Source: Ficedula albicollis
Lineage: Eukaryota; Chordata; Aves; Passeriformes; Muscicapidae
Direction: 5' to 3'
Length of the DNA stretch: 64,000 nt
NCBI RefSeq assembly: GCF_000247815.1
Contig: NC_021673.1
Span: 48,544,069-48,608,068, forward strand
The translations under genes were made by a program, and so were the position numbers. Numbering within the stretch: position 1 is the stretch's first letter; every line of letters starts with the position of its first letter. Under the pieces are notes generated by a model. That model made no database searches. It had not been told where the DNA came from and saw nothing but the letters and a program-made list of their open reading frames with translations. Below, in pieces: positions 37,844 to 49,496 of the stretch.

Positions 37844-39150
37844 AGAAAATCAAGGCAGGATCAAGTGGCATCCAGGGCAGGGATGTCATATGAGTAAGGA
37901 TTGAAGGTTAGGGTAGAAAGCAGTGGGATGTGACGCAGAGAAGTAGCTGGACTCAGTTGTGGAAGTGGTAGAATTAGAAAAGGGAAATGGATTTCTCAAA
38001 CTTTGGAGTGGCAAGGAAAAAGGATGGGAGGAATTGTAGGGGAGGTGTAAGAAATGTATCAAGGAGGGATGAAGGGCTGTGCACTACCAGCATTCTCCCG
38101 GAATTTACACTGAGGAAGGAGAGAAATGCAGGCCTTGTAGAAGGAGGTTCTCAAGTTTGCAGGTTCAGCAATTTGTCAAGCTAGATAAACTAGAGCTGTT
38201 CCTCTTGCAAGAGGATAGTACTGAAGGAGGAGCTCAGCAATCTGATTGGATTCAAGAGGATTATTTTTGTGAAAACAGCCCAAGAGTTCAATGGAAGCAT
38301 TATAAAGTCTATTTCTTAAAATATGAGACTTGTATACCTTTTCAAGTGTTGAGCAGACACCTTCCAAACTCTTCAGTCCATATTCCTGGGTGTGAGTGTT
38401 TAGTGATAAACTCGTCACTCCTGGAGACTTGCTTGATTTTCTGCCTAACAAATAACTCATAGACTAATATGTTAATCCTCTCACACAGACAAAAAAAAAA
38501 AAAAAAAGTTCCTTTGTATACTCATAATACTCATATACTCAGAGTATGCCCAAATTACCTATTGTGGTCAGTTGTAAAATCAGAATTCAGGATTTTATGG
38601 CTAAGTTTACTAGATTATTACCACCAGCACAGTGTGCACACTCTTTCTTATACTATTCATATAAAATTACTCCCAAAAAAAATGAAGAACACAAACGACA
38701 CTGTGTTATACCCTGAGAGACACTACATCATCTCGGTCTGGTGTACATCAGTAGATTTTGATTCTTTCACATGCTATATCTGGAGGTTAAGTGAGGGAGT
38801 GATTTTAACATACCCAAGCTCTAAGTGTCAGACATCTGAAGCAGATTAATGATGTCTGCATAAAACTGCCCCTGATAAAATGCTGCAGTTCAGACCTCAT
38901 CTCCAGTCTGATTACAGGACTGAACCAATCTTCTGTCTTTCAAATCAAGCTTTAGCTGCCATTGTTTATCTTATTCTTAGCAAAGGAAATCTGAATAAAC
39001 ATATAAACTAGATCTAGAGCCCTCTTCACTCTCTCTTGACTGCCTCAGAGTTAAGATGAAATAAAAACAGAAAAACCGCTGCTTATTTCTGCCACAAAGG
39101 CTCAAAAGACTGCCCTCAGATCACACTGAAGCTCATAGAAAGTAAATAAT
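37844..39150. other. Non-coding DNA, no feature recognised
   Basis: No gene or transposon recognised. There is an A17 run at 38491-38507 and a short tandem actcata-type patch at about 38520-38545. The 126-127-codon frames at 38079-38462 and 38469-38849 show no recognisable domain. Confidence 0.5.
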
Positions 39151-39182
39151 CATCTTGTGGGATGTTGAACACCCACAAGATG
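39151..39182. repeat. Perfect 11-bp inverted repeat (hairpin)
   Basis: catcttgtggg (39151-39161), 10-base loop, cccacaagatg (39172-39182). Confidence 0.85.
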
Positions 39183-42100
39183 CTGCCCTCTAGGAATTAT
39201 GGCTTCTCATGATTGCTCCGTCAAGATGCAAAAAGTTTGCTGAAGACATGGCATTGGTCTGAGTCCCATATTTTTCCTTGGTTCTCCCACTGACCTGGGG
39301 AGTGATGAGGAAAGGTCATTTTGTTAGTCTGTGCCTTTGTCTTGCTTCAAAGTCCCCACCTTCTGTGTTTGGCTCTCACCCTGTTTGCACACTGCCTAGG
39401 AAAACCTTGACTGCAGTCTACGCATTCAAAGGTAACTAAATTACAATTAGTCACCCTGATGCTAGTGGGGTGAATCTGGGTAGTCAGTACTTCATTACTA
39501 ATTCCTATTTATTTGGCTAACCTATTTTTAAAATAAAGTAATAAAAATGTCGACAAAAGGCTTCTGCTTTTGGAAGAAAAAATAATCAGGACTTTCCCAG
39601 ACTGAAAATGGTTTAGGGCACTACTCTCATCCATCACTTTGTACGGCTCCATGATAAGTCTCCTTAAAATTGCAAGTCATTCTCTATCAACATATACAGA
39701 CAGCTCTCTAGCAGGACACAAATGAAAACAGGCACAAAGCTGCTTATTGATAAATAAATCAAAGAAGAAGAATTGGGAGAAGGAAACAACACAAAGCTCT
39801 CTCTGTCAGGATAGGAGAGATTTATGTGAGAGATTTGCTGATGCTTCAGGCCACTGGTGCCATTTTCCAGGGTATGAATGGGTGGATCTTTTGCATACGT
39901 TTTGCTTGGTTGACTTAAGTAAGTCTTGACAACTCTCTTTCCCTGGGGACTAGACTAAAAGTATTGTTTAGAAATCTAATATATGGTTTATTTACTCAAT
40001 TTGTGCTGAGCACTACGGTTCCTTTAGGCCAGCTTCAGCAGTCCATTACTCCATTAATGCTCCATTACTGAAATTAGTGCTGTAATTGGAAGGAGAGAGC
40101 ATGATGGGGAAGGGGACACTTTTTAAAGGGGCAGGTCCCGCTTAATCCCATCACAGAAGAAAGCATTAGAAAAGTCTCAACTGCTCCCTCCCAGGCCCTT
40201 TCCTTAGGAAAAGGGTATTGAAGAGAAACCTCTCTGGTGGCTGGCATGGAATAGCTGTGCAGTGAAAAGACAGGTCTGAGGAACTCATCACCAGGCCTCC
40301 CTTCAAATGAGAGGACAAAATCACATCAAGAAGCCTCCACACAGAACTGCCCTGTGCTAGAAATCAGCAGCTGCTTAGGTTTCACCCTCAGCTTCTGGTC
40401 CTTGGCACAGATTTGGCGCTGCTAAGGGGACCACTGGTACAGTCTCTGCTCCCACTGTCCCCCATATTGTCAAACTGCAACCGGCTCCTTCCCAAGCCTG
40501 AGGATACGGACACAGTGCTAAGAAAGGCAGCTTAGCCATGGAGATGGGGCATAGAGTTGAGTTTGGTTCCCACCACAGGTCCTCCTTGAAGACATGGAAG
40601 ATGACTGTGTTTGGGGTGACAGAGACTCCTTTTGCTGCTTTGCTTTACTCATCCAGTCCCCAAAATACTTTTCAGCAAATATGCATATTTATGGGCTTAC
40701 TTAAATAGAAGACCTGTCAGGAGTCTAGCAGAAAGGTAATACAATAGCCCTAGAGACATCATCTGTTAAAAAAGATTAAAGAATTTACAATAAGAAGAAA
40801 TGCTAATGCTTTTAGCTGGGGTGCTGCTGATTCCGTATCTTCCAGGCTGTGACAGAATTTGTTTAATCAAGGCTGGAATTTGAAAGTCCCAAAAGAAACT
40901 AAAGAATTAAAAGATTTTTTTTCACTATGGGGGTGAGAACTGAGAACAGGCATTACTCCTGAATTTGTGCACAAGGAGCAGACTGACACAGTGACAGATT
41001 TTAATGGAGTGGCCAAAATGGCAAAACAGCTATTATAGCATGGTAGGACGTAAGGTAAAGCTCACATCATATCCTTTTATTCTCACATTTGGCTTTTTTC
41101 TCCTTATTGCACAGACTCAAAAAGATTTACTCTGAAATAGATGTTTTATTGTTGGGATAAACCACTGCTCTGAAAATCTACCTAGAAATAAATTGATTTG
41201 TTCACAAAAAAAAAAAAAAAAGCAAAAAGAAATACCAGCAAACCATGCATCTTACATGCTTACTAAAAAAAAAAAAAGAAGTTAGCTCTCTTCCTTTCAG
41301 ACCTCTGTGTTTTGAGGAAAGCACTGTGCCCCTTGAGGAAGTAAGGAAAGACACTAGCCCTTTAGGCTGTCCTACTGATCAAGGTGGCTTGTCCCTAAAC
41401 CTGAGGCCAAACCACAGGGGCAGACTAACAGTTTGCCACTCCTTCCCCAAAATATGAGCCACAGGTGAAAATTAAGGGTGTGAAGGAGAGCTGGATCATC
41501 AAGAATCAGCAGATAAACTGTAGGGATGTCTCTTTGCAGGATACATGTGCCCTCCATGTCTCAGGTTTCTGGGACAATGGGTTGTTGTCTCTCTGGGCAT
41601 CCAGCGGCATCTCAGCTGGTGGCTGCCAGCAAGTAGGCAGGCATCAAGTCCTTGGCTGAGAAATGCATCAACATTTAACAGAACGCTAAACATACTTGTG
41701 TCGGTGAAGGCCGCTGAAAGAAGACTGTTTTAGAAAGTTGCAGATGGCTATTTCAAGGTGGAGATGGACAGGATACAGGGGAAATAACATTTCAAAAATA
41801 ATAAAACCTCGATACTTCATTTTTCTAACTTTAAAGGTACCCTGGAATTCTCAAGGAGGGCTTCAGGAGGAGAGAGAAAGCTGGGAGGGACAGGAGAATG
41901 CCCCCTCAAGAATTAAATCCCAATTATCACGCCATCAGTGATGAAGGATACATTTTGCATGGTCGATTAAAAGACTCCTCCCTATTGATCTTTGCAGCTA
42001 ATCATTTGCAGCTAGTCCTACCCCTGCTTAGGGAGCGTGGACACAAACCGGTGATCTAAATTTATTGAGACTCCTGACAATCAATAGGTCAGACTCACAA

Positions 42101-42359
42101 AGAACATTACACAGAAAGCATCTCCATTGTCTCATCATGGACCAGCAAGACCCAGGTCTCCAGCAGGTCCCTAAAGCCATTCCCCTCTCTGCTCGGATGG
42201 TTCATGCAAGGCCAGGGCTGCTCTGTGTATGCTCCTTGTCAAAGTCCAGGCAAACAACCTGTAACAAAACAACAGCTGCAGTGATCCCTCTCACCTTTGA
42301 CTCAGCTCATGGCATGAGAGCTAGGTACCTGGAGGCAACAGACAGCCTGCCACATGAGC
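39183..42359. other. Non-coding DNA with short A runs
   Basis: No gene or transposon recognised. A runs lie at 41206-41221 and 41265-41277. A patch at about 40045-40095 has three tccatta units plus ctgtaattgg, giving several homeodomain-type cores. A 132-codon frame at 42065-42463 (+) is unrecognised. Confidence 0.45.
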
Positions 42360-42760
42360 CCTGCAGTTTTGATTCAAGCAAAACAGAAGTGAGTAGCTGT
42401 AATTTCACAGATGGGAGCAATTCATTAGCTGGGAAAAGATGTGGTTGCTCTAATCTGGAGTGACTGGGGAGCTTTTGATGCAAATAGCCATTTGCAGCTG
42501 CCTCTCACCAGGTCAGTGTTAGGCAATAGACCGTGAGATGGAGAAAATCAAACTGTATGTTAATTGAGAGCCTGCAACAGAGCAACAGCATTGCCAGGCA
42601 ATATTTCTGGGCCTGCCATGTTCCCAGGTGATCTGCCATGTCAGGATTTTATAGTACATGATAACAAGAGGATCACACACTTCATTAAATCACCCAGATG
42701 ACTGGTGTTCATATGACTGCAATTGAAGGGTCAGAACTAAAATCCCTGCAAGTCATAGAG
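42360..42760. promoter_or_regulatory. Candidate conserved non-coding element
   Basis: Contains an octamer-like ATGCAAAT (42478-42485) followed immediately by two abutting E-boxes, CATTTG and CAGCTG (42489-42500), with a homeodomain-like caattcattagc just upstream (about 42419-42430). No repeat signature. POU plus bHLH spacing is typical of neural or other developmental enhancers, but here it is only motif evidence. Confidence 0.3.
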
Positions 42761-43158
42761 GTGAGCACCCAGAGAGAAATTTTTTTTTTCTGTCCAGAAC
42801 TGAAATGGGAGAAACAAGGGAAAAAAAAAAAAAAGGAAAAAAAAAATAAAGCCATTGTCACATTTTAATCACTCATATTTGAACTTCAGTGCCTTACACA
42901 AGGCTGATGACACAAGCCGGCCTTTCCTTCCTATGGAAGGACTTTTACTGGTTGTTAAATGTCAGAGAGAATGAGGAAATGTGGGAAAGCAGCTGTAAAG
43001 GGGAGCTACCTGCAGCAAAGCCTGGTATCGAGGATGATGATACTGAGAGTGGAAGGAAGCACATGTTGATGTCTGTGCATAGTGGTGTGGATGGCTTTGG
43101 CCTGGGTTAAGGCTTCAAAAGAGAAGGCTCAGCCTGGGATCCACAGGAGTTTGGGATT
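42761..43158. other. Non-coding DNA with T and A runs
   Basis: A T run near 42780-42789, A14 at 42821-42834 and another A run at 42837-42846. No element recognised that they would terminate. Confidence 0.5.
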
Positions 43159-43182
43159 TCCTTGTGATGGACATCACAAGGA
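43159..43182. repeat. Perfect 10-bp hairpin
   Basis: tccttgtgat (43159-43168), loop ggac, atcacaagga (43173-43182). Confidence 0.8.
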
Positions 43183-45158
43183 GCATTTTTACCTTTGACA
43201 TAAAACAAGGGTGGCCCCAGTAACCTTCTGGGAAAAGCAGACTCTTATCCTCTTCAGCTAAGTTAGCTGAGTTAGGTCAAAACTCAGGTCATAGCAGGAC
43301 TGGTCCCAAAAGAAAATCATTGAGGTCTCTTGCTGACTCCAGCAAGATTTGCAGAGAGTACTCATTAAAGGGGCACAAATAATCCAGCAATACATTTGTG
43401 TGCTCAAGGTCAGAGAGGAGAGAGAGGAGGGATGGAAGTGGCAGGTGGTGACCTAGGCACTATGATGCTCCGCTTTTCTGCAGTTATAAACACCACGTGC
43501 TATCAGGGTTTCCACAAGAATTAGACATAGCCCCAGCACAGACCCTTTAGAAGGTGCACATGGCAAACTGCTCAATGAAACCATCTTAACACTCCTCCTT
43601 CAGGTAGAAGTGTTATTTGTGGAATAAATGAAGGAGACATGGATATTTGTTTCAGTAATCTCCAAGAGCAAGTGATAAGGAATGTGGGAGACATGGCAGT
43701 CTGCTAAGAAAATGCATAGTGGAGGATCTAAAGAGAGAGAAATAACTGCAAGCAAATTATATAGTTTCCTTTCTCAACCAACAGGAAGAGGCATCACCAC
43801 TATTGTTACATAATGTCTTCATAAGCCCCCCTCTGGGGAAGTAGAATCCTGCAAACATATTTGGGAACAAGCATACAGAGAGAAAAGGAGTAAAAACTGG
43901 AGAATGGGCAGAGTCATTTTAATTTAGAGTACTGAATGATGCACCAAAACTGCCTAGAGGAGAAGTCCTTAGAGAAAATGTCAAATCTTTATTTTACATG
44001 ACATTAATTACACTTTTACTGTGAGCTAACCCTATTACAGTACTGTGTATGGACACAGAAGATGGAACTTCTGTAGTGTCCCACCTAATAAAGAACTACC
44101 CTTGCAGGCCCCCAGCCATGGGGCTTACTGTGCTCTGTGTCACTGCCCATAAGGGCTGCTTAATGCACTTCCTTGCAAGTAGACTTCTTTATGACTTTAC
44201 CAGATTAGATGAATGGGGAGGAGCAGGATTTTCATTAACTTACTCTTTAGTGTGAGGTCCTTTAACATGAGCTCCAAATGAGATGTACAATCCTTGTCCC
44301 AGATGTCCCAACAAGACCTCTTTTGCAGGACTGGAAAAATACTGCCAACATCAATGGTGTCATGACTACTCAGATCGCTTGTGCTGATTTATCCTCCAGC
44401 ATAACACCTTGGGGCACAAATCTGAGCATAACCTTCATGCTGCCTGTGGGGTATAACCTTCAGCCTGCATTCAGAAAAGTTAACTCTTTGTTGTGCTGGA
44501 GACAAGTAATGTCTTCCATGGGCTCAGGTGGCAATGGACAACAGCAGAGGTTCAGAGCTGAAGCATCATTGCTGGGGTTTTGTTGGAAGCAATAAATGTG
44601 AGAGAAGCAGAAAGGAAAAAAAGCAAAGGAAGATGAGAGGGCAAGAATATGATTAGTCAGGCTTGGGTAAAACCACAAGAGAGAATTTACTCCAACCACT
44701 ATTATATAAGGGCTTCACACCACGAACAAGAATCTAATATCAATTGATCCCTCTTTCCCTCAGGACAGCAGGGCTTGGCCAACAAAAATTAAACTGCATC
44801 ACATTTCCCCTCTCCAAACAAAATAGCTTACAAACACCCTAAGCCACTATTGTACTTCAGGCAAAAGGTGTGATAGAGATACCAAGAAAAGTGCCCAATT
44901 GCAACATGAAAACAAACCAGAAGCAGCCAGAAAAGCTACATCAAAGCAAGTGTTTTAACAGAGACCACAAGGTGCCCAAAACTTACTTTGACACTGAGTG
45001 ATTGCAAATCTCTTCCTCACCAAAAGCTGAGGGAGCTTCTAATAGGTTGGAGATCAATTAACCCATAGGGGTTCTGGGTATAAGGAAGTGGTAGTTTTAT
45101 ATCCTGTATCTGTCAATACTACTCTGAGGCAGAGAGATGGCTGGTAAACAGCAAAAAA
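43183..45158. other. Non-coding DNA, no feature recognised
   Basis: No gene, RNA or transposon recognised. Confidence 0.5.
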
Positions 45159-45251
45159 CAAAGCAAAACAAAACAAAACAAAACAAAAAAAAAAAAAAAA
45201 ACAAAAAAAAAAAACAAACAAAAAACCCCCACAAAACCAAAAAAAAACCCC
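45159..45251. repeat. A-rich low-complexity, (AAAAC)n-like
   Basis: aaaac units followed by long A runs broken by single C, then ccccc/aaaacc. Simple-sequence DNA; the F/L-rich minus-strand frames across it are artefacts. Confidence 0.9.
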
Positions 45252-45728
45252 AACTTGATACCTTTTTGTTTCTTGGATGAAGCACCCATTAACTGAAAAT
45301 GCCATGTAGCAGTTGTATGCAAATCTCTGTGACTATTTCATCTGCATTTAAAAATTTCTGAAATCCTTCAGGGAGCAAACTGCCATGGTGGGAAAAGAAA
45401 ATACTTCCTACATGGGAAAAATAACAATACAGAAAAGACCCAATTATGTTACAAAATTATTTGAAGTATATGTTGTATTCTTACCCTTGATATCACAATT
45501 TCACTATCAAAAGGATAGCTAAATAGTACTTTTATTGCTTAATCCATTGTATTTTTCTTCTTAGCAAGTTTGTCAAAAAAAAAGGGTACTTAAGCAGCAG
45601 GGCCCCAGTTCTATGAGGCCTCCAAAGGACAGTCATTTTCCACACTTTCTCCTGGGCATATCTGAAAATTCCACCAATTTGGCTCAAGACTTTTTGTGAA
45701 GCCAGGTAAGTCTGCCCTGGCTCTGCAC
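45252..45728. other. Non-coding DNA upstream of LTR
   Basis: No feature recognised. The segment 45590-45728 may belong to the element that follows, but I see no motif to prove it. Confidence 0.4.
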
Positions 45729-46074
45729 TGTAGGGATGTCTCTTGAATGTGCTGTGATTAGCTTATCTCAACAACCCAGGAGAGATGCCCCTTAGGTGGG
45801 CACATTCTCCCTTATCATGAGCTATCCCAAAGGCTTCAGTTATCCCACCATGCCTTAGTACCCATGTTAATCTTCTGTGACCAATTGGTCTTTCCTCCTT
45901 TGGTATCACCCTTGCTTTCCCCCATATAAACCCCAGCCTCTGCCCTGTTCAGACAGGAAGCTGTTGTCCCTGGCCCCCCTCACCAAGCTGCTGGATAATA
46001 AAGGAACCTCTGTGGAATTTGCCATATGATTCTCCTGTCTCTCTGTCCCTGAGCTGGCCTGGGGTAGCCTCACA
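45729..46074 (+). mobile_element. Compact solo LTR with promoter and polyA signal
   Basis: The order of signals is that of a retroviral LTR: tgtaggg start, a CCAATTGG box (45881-45888), TATAAA (45925-45930) in cccatataaacccc, a presumed R region, AATAAA (45997-46002), then a pyrimidine-rich U5 ending provisionally at cctcaca (46074). The length of about 346 bp suits a beta/alpha-type avian ERV LTR. No primer-binding site or gag-like sequence follows. No clear target duplication was found, so the ends are uncertain. Confidence 0.6.
45925..45930 (+). promoter_or_regulatory. TATA box of LTR
   Basis: TATAAA, 37 bp after the CCAATTGG box and 67 bp before the AATAAA signal. This spacing fits U3-R structure. 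Confidence 0.6.
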
Positions 46075-47230
46075 AGCAAAGCAGAAATCACTGAGCTGAA
46101 ACCACTGAGAGCTGATCACTTGCAGCCCCTGGCTGCCCACTTGCTGAGGCTTATCCAGTGGCTAGGAGACCTGCCAGAAGACCCCCTTAGAAGGCTGTCC
46201 CTTGCAGGACCCTCTCTCTGGGAAGGTTGCGGCATTCCAGGTTGCAGCAACAGACCCCTGCCAGGCCACCTACAATTTTTAGCTGTGATATTCAGCTTAA
46301 AAGACAACATGAGTAGAGCAAACACCATCTGATTTGTTACAAATGCCTGTCTCATGGTCTGGTTCCTGGGTACTTCGTTCTGTGCCTAGTCAAGACTTTC
46401 CCAGGGCTGGGACTTTCATATCTCCTCTCTAGAGAGATGTCTGGTCATCTTCTCCAAAGGAGATCCCTGATGATGTCTCCCCTCTTTGGGATTGCCTGTT
46501 TTCATCAAACTCGCAGGGACAACCTATCTCTGAGATCTAGCTTTTTCTGTCTGGGTAGCCACCCAACCTGCCAAGTCCTGGAGTTACTGTGAGTGTGAGA
46601 AGGAGCAGACATCCATCCTCCCTTCCTCCATCCTTCCATCCTCACTTCATAGAGAAATGGTGGAGAAAAATTACAAATGCATGAGCAAGACAAATATGAA
46701 ATTAAAGAGGACAAAAAGATGTTTTAGGAAGGGGAAGAATAGTTCAGAGAATGTTCAGGCTCCTGACCTGGGATAGTAGCTCTGAATTTTATGCACACAG
46801 CTCTCCCATCTGCTTGCTTACAGCTCCTCTCCATCCCAGTCCAGCCCACGCAGAAGATGATCAGTCATGCAACCTACCTAAAGTGGGCTTTTAGCTGCTC
46901 TGGGAGCTCCCATACTGGGGAGCCACAACCACAAAATTCAAGCGAGGTTATAAATCCCTAGTTCCACTCTCTAGCAGATTACCATGGTTTGGGTTTTTTT
47001 TGCTTCACAGCTCTTGAAGGGAGCCCTGGGAGCAGAAGGATAAGAGGGAAAGAAGAAAAGCAGGGAGAGAGTCTACAGTGGGAGGAGGGGAAGAATGGAG
47101 CCATGCTCACAGCTTTTCACAGCTGAAAACAGACCCCACTGCTGGTAATGTGAGAGGGCTGGATCAGGCGCCAAACGGATAAGGCTGTAGACAGTGGAAC
47201 CAGAGCTCTGATACTTGCCAGTACCTGCAG
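46075..47230. other. Non-coding DNA, possible LTR flank
   Basis: The GC-richer part 46075-46260 may be further retroviral or flanking sequence; nothing coding is recognised. The rest is mixed, with purine-rich sequence at 47030-47100. Confidence 0.4.
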
Positions 47231-48135
47231 AAGAGAAGAGAAGAGAAGAGAAGAGAAGAGAAGAGAAGAGAAGAGAAGAGAAGAGAAGAGAAGAGAAGAG
47301 AAGAGAAGAGAAGAGAAGAGAAGAGAAGAGAAGAGAAGAGAAGAGAAGAGAAGAGAAGAGAAGAGAAGAGAAGAGAAGAGAAGAGAAGAGAAGAGAAGAG
47401 AAGAGAAGAGAAGAGAAGAGAAGAGAAGAGAAGAGAAGAGAAGAGAAGAGAAGAGAAGAGAAGAGAAGAGAAGAGAAGAGAAGAGAAGAGAAGAGAAGAG
47501 AAGAGAAGAGAAGAGAAGAGAAGAGAAGAGAAGAGAAGAGAAGAGAAGAGAAGAGAAGAGAAGAGAAGAGAAGAGAAGAGAAGAGAAGAGAAGAGAAGAG
47601 AAGAGAAGAGAAGAGAAGAGAAGAGAAGAGAAGAGAAGAGAAGAGAAGAGAAGAGAAGAGAAGAGAAGAGAAGAGAAGAGAAGAGAAGAGAAGAGAAGAG
47701 AAGAGAAGAGAAGAGAAGAGAAGAGAAGAGAAGAGAAGAGAAGAGAAGAGAAGAGAAGAGAAGAGAAGAGAAGAGAAGAGAAGAGAAGAGAAGAGAAGAG
47801 AAGAGAAGAGAAGAGAAGAGAAGAGAAGAGAAGAGAAGAGAAGAGAAGAGAAGAGAAGAGAAGAGAAGAGAAGAGAAGAGAAGAGAAGAGAAGAGAAGAG
47901 AAGAGAAGAGAAGAGAAGAGAAGAGAAGAGAAGAGAAGAGAAGAGAAGAGAAGAGAAGAGAAGAGAAGAGAAGAGAAGAGAAGAGAAGAGAAGAGAAGAG
48001 AAGAGAAGAGAAGAGAAGAGAAGAGAAGAGAAGAGAAGAGAAGAGAAGAGAAGAGAAGAGAAGAGAAGAGAAGAGAAGAGAAGAGAAGAGAAGAGAAGAG
48101 AAGAGAAGAGAAGAGAAGAGAAGAGAAGAGAAGAG
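47231..48135. repeat. Perfect (AAGAG)181 pentanucleotide array
   Basis: 905 bases of aagag without a single interruption, followed by a degenerate purine tail (agaaaaaaggaaaagg). One strand is all purine and the other all pyrimidine, so triplex (H-DNA) formation is possible. The unit gives no stop in several frames, so frames of 320-354 codons (EEKRR and SSLLF repeats) run through it; these are not genes. Perfect uniformity means recent expansion, or a copy number guessed by the assembler. Confidence 0.98.
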
Positions 48136-48672
48136 AGAAAAAAGGAAAAGGCAGGCAGAGAAAGGCAGAGTTGTTAGACATCTGTATTTTCTAAATATGT
48201 CTGGCAGGAGCCCCAGCAAGGAATTTAATCAGCAAGAGTTGTTTAAATTGGGCTTTGAAAACAAGTCCTGTGCTGCTCGTAATGAACTTCATATCATCTG
48301 CAACTCCTGTTTGCTGACGACATTCAATTTGTTAATTCTGCAGCTGGTGATAGGGGTCAGATATGAAAGTGATGATTGTTTTTTGACGTCCCAACCCCTG
48401 CTCACATCTTTCTAATTAATCCTTTTAGGAGCCACCAGCAGATCAAGAGAAGTGTGGGGAGGGAGGGAGTGTGGGGAGGAGAGACTTTTTTTGGTGCCTG
48501 GCCTGTGGCTCCTTGCCTCTCTCTGTGGCAAAAAGGAGATACAAGGGCATGCCTGCTACTTGGTCTTATGGTCACGAGTTTTTACGAATGTCACTAATGT
48601 CTTAGAAAATCTTAATGTTGGAAAAGTAGGTGGCAAAAAATAAAAATAAACAAAGAAGGCTCACACAGTAAC
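48136..48672. other. Non-coding DNA, no feature recognised
   Basis: Purine-rich tail of the array, then unique-looking sequence up to the CR1 3' end. Confidence 0.5.
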
Positions 48673-49496
48673 AAAATAGGTAAGGTTGGAAGGGACCACA
48701 ATGGGTCATTTGGTCCAACCTCCCTTCTCAAGCAGGGCCATCCTAGAGCACATTGCACAGGATTGTGTCCAGATGCCTGTTGAATATCTCCAGCAAAGGA
48801 GACTCCATAACCTCTCTGGGCAACCTGTGAGAATGCATGGTCACTGCTCAGTAAAGAAGTTCTTCCTCATGGTCAGATGGAACTTCCTGTGCATCCATTT
48901 CTGTTCACTGCCTCTTGTCCTAGTGCTTGACACCGCTGAGAAAAGCCCGGAAACATCATCTTGGCACTCTTCCTTCAGATATTGATAGATATTGATGAGG
49001 GTCTCTCTCAATCATCTCTTCTCAAGGCTGAACAAGCCCAACCCATTCAGTTTTTCCTCATAAGAATGATGCTCCAGTCCCCCAGTGATCCTTGTTGCCC
49101 TCCCATGGACCTGCTCCAGAAGCTCCAAGTTTCTCTTGTACTGAGGAGCCCAGAACTGGACACAGCACTCCAAATGTGGCCTCACGAGGACTGAGTAAAG
49201 GGGCAGGGTCACTTCCCTCAATCTGCTGGCAATGTTCTTCCTAATGTACCCAAGGATGACACTGTGTTTCTTGGCCACAAGGGCCCTGCTGGCTCAGGGA
49301 CAGCCTGTTGTCCACTGGGACTACCAGGACACTGGGACCACCAGCCCTTCCCCACAGAGCTGTTTTCCAGAAGATTAGGCCCCAGCCTGTGTTAGTGCAT
49401 GGGGTTATTTTTCCCCAGTGCAGGACTCTGCATTTACCTTCATTGAATTTCAGAGTGTCTTCTCTGCCTATCTCTCCAACATGTTGAGGTCCTTCC
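48673..49496 (-). mobile_element. CR1 LINE, 3' portion with RT C-terminus, antisense
   Basis: On the plus strand it opens with ggttggaagggacc and ttggtccaacctccc, the reverse complement of a CR1 tail. The remaining landmarks follow in exact antisense order: agcacattgcacaggattgt, atctccagcaaaggagactcc, aagttcttcctcatg, ctccagtcccc, cagaactggacacagc and gcaggactctgcatttacc. It covers the CR1 3' UTR and the last part of the reverse-transcriptase ORF, and it is 5'-truncated. Similarity is good, so it is of moderate age. The simple tail repeat is reduced. Confidence 0.93.
49012..49278 (-). pseudogene. CR1 reverse transcriptase C-terminal fragment
   Basis: The minus-strand frame of 88 codons reads like the C-terminal end of CR1 ORF2, with the signatures [32 protein letters not shown] and LGLFSLEKR. 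In a live CR1, ORF2 encodes an endonuclease and reverse transcriptase that copies element RNA at a nicked target. Here only the region downstream of the RT core remains: catalytic YADD-type residues and the endonuclease are missing. The fragment is 5'-truncated with the element and non-functional. Confidence 0.85.

Noticed and set aside
45159..45251. Poly-A tail of a retrogene
   Set aside because: The tract is (AAAAC)n-like simple sequence with no recognisable gene copy on either side.
47117..48219. Three 320-354-codon frames on both strands (EEKRR and SSLLF repeats)
   Set aside because: They result from the stop-free AAGAG repeat; a 15-bp translational period of simple sequence is not a gene.
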